Source: Prevotella sp. CAG:1058 (lineage in GTDB: Bacteria; Bacteroidota; Bacteroidia; Bacteroidales; Bacteroidaceae). Taken from it: 23,548 nucleotides of DNA. Below, piece after piece: positions 15,280-22,319 of the stretch. Within the stretch, counting starts at the first letter, position 1, and each line of letters starts with the position of its first letter. The stretch covers positions 1 to 23,548 of the forward strand of contig HF986687.1 in assembly GCA_000433175.1 (NCBI GenBank), given 5' to 3'. The notes under the pieces are model-generated. The model was given only the letters and a program-made list of their open reading frames with translations. It ran no database searches and was not told where the DNA came from. The translations under genes were made by a program, and so were the position numbers.

Positions 15280-17478
15280 ATGGCAAAAGAAAAGAAGAAA
15301 AACAAGAGGCTGACGAAAAACCAACTGACCGAAATGCTGCAGGACCTGTTCATGCGCAACGCGGACAAGACGCTCAGCTTCAAGCAGATATTCAAGGACT
15401 TACGCCTTGTAACCCACCCTGCGAAGATGCTCGCCGTAGAGATTATGGAAGACATGGCTTGGGACGACTTCCTAAGCAAGGTAAGCGATAATTCATACAA
15501 ACTGAACATGAAAGGCCAAGTGCAGGAAGGCCGGTTCATACGCAAGTCGAACGGTAAGAACAGCTTTGAACCTGACGACGGCGGCAAACCGGTATTCGTG
15601 GCCGAGCGCAACTCGAAGTCGGCGCTTACCGGCGATCGCGTCCGCGTAACCTTCATGGCGCGCCGGCGCAACCACATCAAGGAGGCAATGGTAACCGAAA
15701 TACTCGAAAGGGCGCGCGACTCGTTTGTCGGCAAGCTGAAGGTTGAGCGCGACTTTGCCTTCCTCGTGCCCGACGGCAACGTCTTCGCCAACAACATCAT
15801 CATACCCAAGAACAAGCTGAAGGGCGGCAAGACCGGCGAGAAGGCCGTGGTGAAAGTGACCCAATGGCCTGACGAAGACAACAAGAACATCATAGGCGAG
15901 ATTGTCGACATACTGGGCGAACAGGGCGACAACGACGTCGAGATGAACGCAATACTCGCCCAATACGGACTGCCCTACAAGTACCCGAAGCGCGTGGAGG
16001 AAGCCGCAGACAAGATAACGGGCGAGATTACCGAGCAGGACTACAACGAGCGCGAGGACTTCCGCGAAGTGACTACATTCACCATTGACCCGCGCGACGC
16101 AAAAGACTTCGACGACGCGCTGTCGATACGCAAACTGGGCAACAAGCTCTGGGAGGTAGGCGTGCACATTGCCGACGTGTCGCACTACGTCACCGAAGGG
16201 TCCATCATTGACAAGGAGGCGCAGAAGCGCGCCACGAGCGTATACCTCGTAGACCGCACCATACCGATGCTGCCTGAACACCTTTGCAACTTCGTCTGCT
16301 CGCTGCGCCCCGACGAGGAGAAGCTGACATACAGTGCCGTGTTCGACTTGGACGACAACGCTGAGATAAAATCATGGCGTCTGGTACACACGGTGATAAA
16401 AAGCAACCGCCGTTTCGCCTACGAAGAGGTGCAGCAGATACTTGAAGACAACGGCGTTGTCGACGGAACGGGACAGCCTGCGCCGCCAGCAGGACCTGAA
16501 GGATACAAGGGCGAATACGCCGAGGAACTGGTAACGCTCGACATGCTGGCAAAGAAGCTGCGCGAGGCGAGGTTCAAGAACGGCGCCGTGAAGTTCGACC
16601 GCGAGGAGATGCGCTTTGAAGTTGACGAGACAGGCAAGCCCGTGCGCTGCTACTTCAAGAAGTCGAAAGACGCCAACAAGCTGATAGAGGAGTTCATGCT
16701 GCTTGCCAACCGCAGTGTGGCCGAGAGCATAGGCAAGGTGAAGAAAGGGCAGAAGGCAAAGACCCTGCCCTACCGAATACACGACGCACCCGACCCGACG
16801 AAACTGGAAACCCTGCGCGAGTTCATCGTGAAATTCGGCTACCGCCTGAAGACTGCCGGCACGAAAGGCGAGATATCGCGCAGCCTCAACAAGCTGATGG
16901 ACGACTGCAACGGCAAGCGCGAACAGAACCTTATCGAGTCGGTAGCGCTCAGGGCGATGATGAAAGCCAAGTACAGCGTGCACAACATAGGCCACTACGG
17001 ACTGGCGTTCGAGTACTACACCCACTTCACCAGCCCCATACGCCGCTATCCCGACACAATGGTGCACCGCCTGCTGACACGCTACCAGAACGGCGGACGC
17101 AGCGCAAACAAGGAGTACTACGAAGAACTGTGCGAGCACTCGAGCGACATGGAGATAATAGCACAGAACGCCGAGCGCGACTCCATAAAGTACAAGATGG
17201 TGGAATACATGGCCGACAAGATAGGCAACAAGTACGACGCACACATAAGCGGCATAACATCGTACGGCATTTACTGCGAAATCGACGAGAACCACTGCGA
17301 GGGAATGGTGCCCATGCATGACCTTGACGACGACTATTACGACTTCGACGAGCGAAACTACTGCCTCGTAGGACGGCGCCACCACCACAAATACCAGCTG
17401 GGCGACCCCATTAAAATCATAGTAGCCAAGGCCAACATAGAGAAGAAGCAACTCGACTTCGCACTCGACGAGGACTGA
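15280..17478 (+). CDS. rnr: Ribonuclease R
   Basis: This processive 3'-to-5' exoribonuclease degrades structured RNA in the cytoplasm. It has 732 residues, normal for the family. A lysine-rich start leads into a winged-helix-like N-terminus (15-75). Cold-shock-type OB domains follow at about 80-230. The RNB catalytic domain begins near 258 and carries TIDPRDAKDFDDALSI, giving Asp270, Asp276, Asp278 and Asp279 as metal ligands. Further RNB marks are VSHYVTEGSIIDKEAQKRAT and HYTHFTSPIRRYPD-like sequence (YYTHFTSPIRRYPDTMVHRL). The C-terminal S1 domain (about 645-730) has ISGITSYGIYCEI and EGMVPMHDLDDDYYDF. It is transcribed alone, with a hairpin terminator about 140 bp downstream. Confidence 0.97.
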   Translation: MAKEKKKNKRLTKNQLTEMLQDLFMRNADKTLSFKQIFKDLRLVTHPAKMLAVEIMEDMAWDDFLSKVSDNSYKLNMKGQVQEGRFIRKSNGKNSFEPDDGGKPVFVAERNSKSALTGDRVRVTFMARRRNHIKEAMVTEILERARDSFVGKLKVERDFAFLVPDGNVFANNIIIPKNKLKGGKTGEKAVVKVTQWPDEDNKNIIGEIVDILGEQGDNDVEMNAILAQYGLPYKYPKRVEEAADKITGEITEQDYNEREDFREVTTFTIDPRDAKDFDDALSIRKLGNKLWEVGVHIADVSHYVTEGSIIDKEAQKRATSVYLVDRTIPMLPEHLCNFVCSLRPDEEKLTYSAVFDLDDNAEIKSWRLVHTVIKSNRRFAYEEVQQILEDNGVVDGTGQPAPPAGPEGYKGEYAEELVTLDMLAKKLREARFKNGAVKFDREEMRFEVDETGKPVRCYFKKSKDANKLIEEFMLLANRSVAESIGKVKKGQKAKTLPYRIHDAPDPTKLETLREFIVKFGYRLKTAGTKGEISRSLNKLMDDCNGKREQNLIESVALRAMMKAKYSVHNIGHYGLAFEYYTHFTSPIRRYPDTMVHRLLTRYQNGGRSANKEYYEELCEHSSDMEIIAQNAERDSIKYKMVEYMADKIGNKYDAHISGITSYGIYCEIDENHCEGMVPMHDLDDDYYDFDERNYCLVGRRHHHKYQLGDPIKIIVAKANIEKKQLDFALDED

Positions 17479-17616
17479 CAACGGCCGGTTGAAGGACCGG
17501 TAACGGCATATAAGCCACCAACGCCTTGAGGACGTGCAAAAAGCCCCGTGCATCGGAACCGGCATTGCCGGATGGCTGCCGGATTAAGGTCTGAAGCCGG
17601 AAAAACATCATACAAG

Positions 17617-17671
17617 ACGTGCCAAAACCACATAACGGAATACCTCCGTACATGGTTTTGGCACGTTTTAC
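17617..17671 (+). terminator. Long hairpin terminator downstream of rnr
   Basis: ACGTGCCAAAACCA (17617-17630) pairs perfectly over 14 bp with TGGTTTTGGCACGT (17653-17666). A second small stem (ACGGA/TCCGT) lies inside the loop, and TTTACTTTACT follows. It lies in the 528-bp gap between rnr and the convergent kinase gene. The rest of that gap holds array D (17744-17822) and otherwise nothing recognised. Confidence 0.85.
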
Positions 17672-17743
17672 TTTACTCCTATCATACGAATCCAAACCAT
17701 TTTGAGAGCCTTCGCAGCCCTATTTCATAACAGTCTGAAATTC

Positions 17744-17822
17744 AATGCGTTGCAAAAGACCGTCTTTTAGCCTGCAAAAGGCGGCATATTAGGAGGCAAA
17801 AGGTAACCTTTTGCAACGCGAA
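17744..17822. repeat. Palindromic array D with 12-bp terminal inverted repeat
   Basis: Core starts fall at 17754, 17775 and 17798 (spacing 21 then 23 bp). Units 1 (AAAAGACCGTCTTTT) and 3 (AAAAGGTAACCTTTT) are perfect palindromes around one base. Unit 2 ends CATATT, as in array B. The whole array is bracketed by GCGTTGCAAAAG (17747-17758) and its reverse complement (17808-17819). It lies between the 3' ends of the convergent rnr and fructokinase genes. Confidence 0.85.
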
Positions 17823-18006
17823 ACATATCCTTCAGGAAAAGCGCCGCAGCCGGCACGCGCCATACGGGCCGTGCATACATGGCGCCGACGCCCGATATGT
17901 ACAACGCGACGGGCACAAAGAAAGCGGAAGGTTGAAAACACGACGACGTCAGACATGCGTCCGCCGTGCTTGCACCCTTCAGCGAAACAATCTTTTTACC
18001 TTATAT

Positions 18007-18900
18007 TTACTTATCTACCTTTTCCAATATAGAGGCCGGCAGTTCGGGCATTGCGCCGCTCTGCGTACATACGTATGCAGACACTTCCACAGCCAGCTTG
18101 TGAGCGTCGGCAACGCTCATGCCGCTCAATATGGCCGAGCAGAACGCTCCAGTGAACGAGTCGCCCGCCCCGACGGTGTCCACTACGTCAACATGCGGCG
18201 TAGGCTGGAACGACACGCAGCCGGGAGTGAACACGTAGCTGCCGTTGACTCCGCACGTAAGCACGAGCATGTCGAGGTTGTACTTGCCTAAAATCAGCCA
18301 GCACTTGTTGCTCATGTCGAGTCCCGGATAGTCGAACATGCGGCCTATCATGACAAGCTCCTCGTCGTTGATTTTAAGTATGTTGCAATGCTTCAGCGAG
18401 TCCATCAGCACTTCCTTTGTATAGAAGTTCTGGCGCAGGTTTATGTCGAAAATCTTTAACCTGCCGCCACCGTCGGGCATGGTTTCGAGGAACTTCCTTA
18501 TAGTAGTCCGCGAAACGATGTTCCTCTGTGCCAGCGAACCGAAGCACACGGCACGGCAGCTCTTTGCCACTTCCTCAAGTTCCGGCGTGAACGGGATGTT
18601 GTCCCACGCCACGTTTTCACGTATGTCGTACGTCGGCACGCCGTTGTCGTCAAGCTCAACCTGCACCGTACCCGTCGGATAAGGCGTCTGCGGCATTATG
18701 TAGTCGAGCCCTTTCGCATCGAGCGCCGCCAGCGTTTCGTCGCCGAGCTTGTCCTTTCCCACGGCGCTGATTGCAATCGAATGGAAGCCGAACTGCTTCA
18801 CATGATATGCGAAATTAGAAGGTGCGCCACCAAGTTTCTTACCTTCGGGGAGAACGTCCCACAATGCTTCTCCCAATCCTACGATTATGTCAGTTTTCAT
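18007..18900 (-). CDS. PfkB-family fructokinase
   Basis: This cytoplasmic sugar kinase is expected to convert fructose to fructose 6-phosphate with ATP. It has 297 residues, normal for the family. The start IIVGLGEALWDVLPEGKKLG and GGAPSNFAYHVKQFG (24-38) match bacterial fructokinases. The second PfkB signature DTVGAGDSFTGAF begins at 241, with Asp247 as catalytic base. It is the last gene of the minus-strand series GH32 - GH32 - importer - kinase, the arrangement of the Bacteroides fructan locus (kinase BT1757, importer BT1758). Fructose as substrate is inferred from sequence type and context. The 112-bp gap after the importer gene is GC-rich with a short CCGGC/GCCGG hairpin and no promoter I could recognise. 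Confidence 0.9.
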   Translation of the reverse strand: MKTDIIVGLGEALWDVLPEGKKLGGAPSNFAYHVKQFGFHSIAISAVGKDKLGDETLAALDAKGLDYIMPQTPYPTGTVQVELDDNGVPTYDIRENVAWDNIPFTPELEEVAKSCRAVCFGSLAQRNIVSRTTIRKFLETMPDGGGRLKIFDINLRQNFYTKEVLMDSLKHCNILKINDEELVMIGRMFDYPGLDMSNKCWLILGKYNLDMLVLTCGVNGSYVFTPGCVSFQPTPHVDVVDTVGAGDSFTGAFCSAILSGMSVADAHKLAVEVSAYVCTQSGAMPELPASILEKVDK

Positions 18901-19012
18901 AATTATTGTTTTTTAGGTTTTAATGCCGCGAGGGTTACGGCCTGACCGGCATTCGGCCGGCTTGTCCGCCATGCCTGTGCCGCCTGCCGCCGTACGCCCC
19001 GGCAACTCTTTG

Positions 19013-20173
19013 TCAATGTTTTACTTTGTTTATATAGCTGAACAGGTAAACCACGCCGACGGCCATTACAGCCACGGCTCCGGCCTGTCCTATGGCGTCG
19101 CTGGCAAAGCCCATGAGCAGCGGGAACACCGTTCCGCCGAACAGACCCATTATCATAAGTCCCGAAACCTCGTTCTGCTTGTCGGGTTCAGACAGCAGAG
19201 CCTGCGAGAACACTATCGAGAATATGTTCGAGTTGCCGTAACCTACAAGGGCGATGGCTGCGTATAATACTATTTTAGACGTTCCGAAGAGCATTCCCAA
19301 CATGCTCAGCGCCATCATTACGACGCTTATCACGAAGAACGTCTTGTTGTTCATGACGCGCAGGAAGAAAGAGCCTGTAAGGCAGCCAATGGTACGGAAG
19401 ATGAAGTAAAGGCTCGTGGCGAAGGCAGCCTCGTTAAGCGTCATGCCCAAGCGCTCGATGAGCAGCTTCGGCGCAGTGGTGTTAGTGCCGACGTCTATAC
19501 CTACGTGGCACATTATGCCGAGGAACGACAGCAGCACGATAGGCTTGCCGAGCAGTTTCAGGCACTCGCCGAAGCTCGACGCCTTGCCCTCGATGCGTTC
19601 CTCGTGTATGGGCGTGGCGAACAGCAGCAGGGCTGAAATAACACCTACAACGAAGTAGACAAGGAACAGCACTTTCCAGCCAAAGCCGAACGAAGGCATT
19701 ACGGCCGTGGCTCCCCACATGGCTATGTAGGGCGCAAGGAACGACGCTATGGCCTTCACGAACTGGCCGAACGTAAGCGTACTGGCAAGGTTGCCGCCCT
19801 GGAGCACGGTTGAAATCAGAGGATTAAGTGATGTCTGCATCAGAGCGTTGCCTATTCCGAGCAGGCAGAACGAGGCGAGCATCACTCCGAAACTGCTGCC
19901 GCACAGCGGCATTACGAGTGAAACTACCGTCACGACAAGCGAGAGCAGCACGGTATTCTTACGTCCTATGCGGTTCATCAGCATGCCCGTGGGCACGGAG
20001 AAGATGAGGAACCAGAAGAACACCATCGACGGGAAGATGTTAGCAACCGAGTCGCTTAGCCCGAGGTCTGCCTTCACATAGTTTGAGGCTATGCCCACAA
20101 GGTCGACAAAACCCATGGCGAAGAAGCAGAGCATGACGGGCACCAACTTCATATAATTATTGTTGTTGTTCAT
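19013..20173 (-). CDS. FHS-family MFS sugar importer, probably fructose
   Basis: This 386-residue inner-membrane protein has about twelve hydrophobic segments and MFS features: a loop 2-3 motif MNRIGRKNT (64-72) and the FHS-type start KLVPVMLCFFAMGFVDLVGI followed by ASNYVKADLGLS. Members (FucP/GlcP/fructose type) move monosaccharides with protons. Its position between a GH32 enzyme and a fructokinase points to fructose released in the periplasm (inference). It matches the importer position in the Bacteroides thetaiotaomicron fructan locus. The Asn-rich start MNNNNNY comes from an AAC/AAT run. Its 5' leader carries inverted arrays of 9-bp repeats (20191-20355), beginning 17 bp before the ATG, which could affect expression. 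Confidence 0.9.
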   Translation of the reverse strand: MNNNNNYMKLVPVMLCFFAMGFVDLVGIASNYVKADLGLSDSVANIFPSMVFFWFLIFSVPTGMLMNRIGRKNTVLLSLVVTVVSLVMPLCGSSFGVMLASFCLLGIGNALMQTSLNPLISTVLQGGNLASTLTFGQFVKAIASFLAPYIAMWGATAVMPSFGFGWKVLFLVYFVVGVISALLLFATPIHEERIEGKASSFGECLKLLGKPIVLLSFLGIMCHVGIDVGTNTTAPKLLIERLGMTLNEAAFATSLYFIFRTIGCLTGSFFLRVMNNKTFFVISVVMMALSMLGMLFGTSKIVLYAAIALVGYGNSNIFSIVFSQALLSEPDKQNEVSGLMIMGLFGGTVFPLLMGFASDAIGQAGAVAVMAVGVVYLFSYINKVKH

Positions 20174-20190
20174 TTGTTCTTTTATTTTTT

Positions 20191-20355
20191 GAAGTTAAAG
20201 AAGTTATAGAAGTTAAAGAAGTTATAGCCAAATGCCTCGTTGGTTATAATGTTTATCCTAACATAAAAAATACTTTCACTTAATTATGTCATACGCCATA
20301 GCCCACAGTGGTAATGGCTTTTAACTTCTGTAACTTCTCTAAATTCTTTAATTTC
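20191..20355. repeat. MITE-like element with inverted 9-bp-unit arrays at its ends
   Basis: The left end is four 9-bp units, GAAGTTAAA/GAAGTTATA twice (20191-20226). The right end is four units in opposite orientation (20320-20355: TTTAACTTC, TGTAACTTC, TCTAAATTC, TTTAATTTC). Adding the flanking AGCCA/TGGCT the arms are about 41 bp and agree at about 35 positions. They enclose a core of roughly 85 bp with no ORF. The element fills almost the entire gap between the GH32 stop (20360) and the importer ATG (20173). Its RNA would fold into one long hairpin. No clear target-site duplication was seen. Confidence 0.75.
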
Positions 20356-20359
20356 CGTA

Positions 20360-22153
20360 TTATTTCAACTTATATACGTTCATCTTTTTCACCGTGAACG
20401 AGCCGCGAACCGACTCGAACTTCATCTTGTTGTAAGGCTCGGCGGGGAACACAATGTTGGTCATCACGAACTTTCCGCCGTCGCCGAAGGCCTCAATGCT
20501 GGAGCGGTCGACGAAGAGTCGCAGCCTGATGTCGTCCACATCGGCCGCGGGAGCCACCGTCATGGCGGGGAAGTCAGGGCTGAACGACGTCTCGCCGCTG
20601 TTGCTTCGGTCCATGACAAACTGCCTCGTAGCCGTGTCATAGTACATCATGACGTTCTCGCCCTTGGCGTTCTGCAGGGTGAAAGCTATCTTCTCGGCGC
20701 CGTTGTTCTTGATTTCCATCTCTATCTCGTAAGCTCCGTCGTTGCCGTCGAGCAGACTTGCAATCTCGTAAGAGTCGCTGACGTTGAACTGCGGCACGCT
20801 CTTCTTCGTGCTGCGGGCCTTCTCTATCTCTTTTGAAGGAGCACTCTTGAGCAGCAAGTCGCCGCCTTGGCGGTAGAGGGTGAGGTCGCGGGCAATGGTG
20901 TTTGCCGAGCGATACTGCTTCGTCGGCACTACGGCGGCATACTGCCAGTTGCTCATCCAGCCGAGAGCCACGCAGCGGCCGTCGGGCGCGTTGCTGAAGG
21001 TCACGGTGGCGTAATGGTCCTTGCCGTAGTCCATCCACTTCGTCTTGGTGGGGAACTGGTTGGTAAACTTCTTGCCGTCGAACGTTCCCACGAAGTACTG
21101 CGTGGCGCTTCCGCCGAACGGGCCGCCGGGGTTGATGTTGCAGATGAGCACCCAACGCTTCTCCTTAGTGCCCTCAACGGGCAGCTCAACGAGGTCGGGG
21201 CACTCCCAGACGCCGCCGTGCGCGCCCTGCTTTGCGCCGAAGCTGCTCTCGTATTTCCAGTCCTTAAGATCGGCTGAAGACCATATCTGCATCTCCTGCC
21301 CTACCGCGAGCATCATCACCCAGTGCTTGCCGGGAGCGTACCAGAACACCTTCGGGTCGCGGAAGTCTTTTTCAGTAGAAGTTATAACCGGGTTGCCAGG
21401 ATATTTCTCAAACGTCTTGCCGTCGTCGGTGCTGTATGCAATGCTTTGCATCTGGGCATCGCCCCACGGCGTAGGCTTGGCCGACGTATAGAACGCAACG
21501 ATTGCATTACGGCCGAAACCGGCGGAATTGTCTTTATCAACGACGGCCGAACCGCTGAACACCGTACCCCACGCATCAGGCGTAATGGCATCGCCGGCGT
21601 ATGTCCAATGAACAAGGTCGGTGGAGTAAGAGTGCCCCCAGTTCATGTTGCCCCAGGTGGAGCCGTAGGGGTTATGCTGGAAATAGAGGTGGTATACACC
21701 GTCCTTATAGAACATGCCGTTAGGGTCGTTCATCCAGCCGTAGGCCGGCGTATGGTGGTATGCTGGACGGAACTTCTCCGTATTGGCAGTGTCGAAAGTA
21801 TCAGACAGGCTCATCTTTTCCCAGCACAACGAACCTTGGGGCATGCCTTGAACATCAATCTTGACATTACGGCCCACAAAGGCTTCTAGGTCTAATGGCA
21901 CATAATAGTCAACGCGCTCGCGAGCCAAACGCACGTTGATTATCACTGTGGCCTGCCTGTTATTCTCGACCACACACAATTTTGCCTCGGGAGCATCGTC
22001 TTGAACAGGAAGTAGCAAGTACCTCATGGCTTCCTCGACAGAAACGATGTTCTGTTCGTTGGCCAAGTGATGTATCTTTAGCCGTGCTTCGGCGTACATC
22101 ATTGACGGAGCCACGGCAAATGCCAATGTTAATAAAACAGTCTTTATTTTCAT
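20360..22153 (-). CDS. GH32 exo-acting fructan hydrolase (levanase/inulinase type)
   Basis: This secreted enzyme should release fructose from fructans or sucrose-like ends. It has 597 residues with a signal peptide (MKIKTVLLTLAFAVAPSMMY then A). Residues about 24-118 form an N-terminal beta domain like that of Bacteroidetes GH32 proteins (DUF4980 type, from memory). The five-bladed propeller follows with YGWMNDPNG (nucleophile Asp143), FRDPKVF (Asp266 of RDP, 265-267) and WECPDL (acid/base Glu317). The C-terminal beta-sandwich (from about 455) has LRLFVDRSSIEAFGDGG, the usual GH32 signature. No lipobox is present, so a periplasmic location is likely. Linkage preference (beta-2,1 or beta-2,6) cannot be read from sequence. 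The importer gene follows, separated by the MITE-like element. Confidence 0.93.
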   Translation of the reverse strand: MKIKTVLLTLAFAVAPSMMYAEARLKIHHLANEQNIVSVEEAMRYLLLPVQDDAPEAKLCVVENNRQATVIINVRLARERVDYYVPLDLEAFVGRNVKIDVQGMPQGSLCWEKMSLSDTFDTANTEKFRPAYHHTPAYGWMNDPNGMFYKDGVYHLYFQHNPYGSTWGNMNWGHSYSTDLVHWTYAGDAITPDAWGTVFSGSAVVDKDNSAGFGRNAIVAFYTSAKPTPWGDAQMQSIAYSTDDGKTFEKYPGNPVITSTEKDFRDPKVFWYAPGKHWVMMLAVGQEMQIWSSADLKDWKYESSFGAKQGAHGGVWECPDLVELPVEGTKEKRWVLICNINPGGPFGGSATQYFVGTFDGKKFTNQFPTKTKWMDYGKDHYATVTFSNAPDGRCVALGWMSNWQYAAVVPTKQYRSANTIARDLTLYRQGGDLLLKSAPSKEIEKARSTKKSVPQFNVSDSYEIASLLDGNDGAYEIEMEIKNNGAEKIAFTLQNAKGENVMMYYDTATRQFVMDRSNSGETSFSPDFPAMTVAPAADVDDIRLRLFVDRSSIEAFGDGGKFVMTNIVFPAEPYNKMKFESVRGSFTVKKMNVYKLK

Positions 22154-22239
22154 GATTATCTGTTGTTTGACAAACTAAATAAGGTATGGTTTCAACCGGA
22201 CGCAGACGCACTTGTAACTGTCTGGCATCCAGCCACTTT

Positions 22240-22312
22240 CCAAAAGGTTATGTTTTAGCTTGCAAAAGACGGTCTTTTACGTCCTAAAAGGCCGCCTTTT
22301 GCAAGCCGTTTT
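22240..22312. repeat. Palindromic array E with 11-bp terminal inverted repeat
   Basis: Core starts fall at 22242, 22264 and 22286, exactly 22 bp apart. Units 2 (AAAAGACGGTCTTTT) and 3 (AAAAGGCCGCCTTTT) are perfect palindromes around one base; unit 1 is degenerate. GCTTGCAAAAG (22258-22268) and CTTTTGCAAGC (22296-22306) bracket units 2 and 3. The array lies between the two same-strand GH32 genes, 14 bp past the stop of the upstream one, so it would be part of its 3' mRNA end. Confidence 0.85.
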
Positions 22313-22319
22313 GCCGTCT

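Noticed and set aside
15493..16281. 262-codon minus-strand frame opposite the start of rnr
   Set aside because: Antisense shadow of the RNase R OB domains; unusual Val/Tyr/Ala-rich composition and no start signal.
16372..17565. 397-codon open frame on the minus strand opposite rnr
   Set aside because: It is the shadow of a GC-rich gene: the plus-strand frame encodes an intact RNase R with all motifs, while this frame is Val/Cys/Leu-rich with no recognisable domain.
17827..18006. Possible short gene in the GC-rich stretch after array D
   Set aside because: Frames on both strands show no family resemblance and no start context; I see nothing supportable there.
22171..22178. TTAGTTTG on the minus strand as promoter of the exo-GH32 gene
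   Set aside because: It is one base off the -7 consensus and has no -33 partner at the right spacing.
22240..22312. Simple rho-independent terminators as the full explanation of the arrays
   Set aside because: Some copies lie at gene 3' ends, but array B sits between divergent genes, and real terminators with T runs are present separately at 5515, 15120 and 17617.
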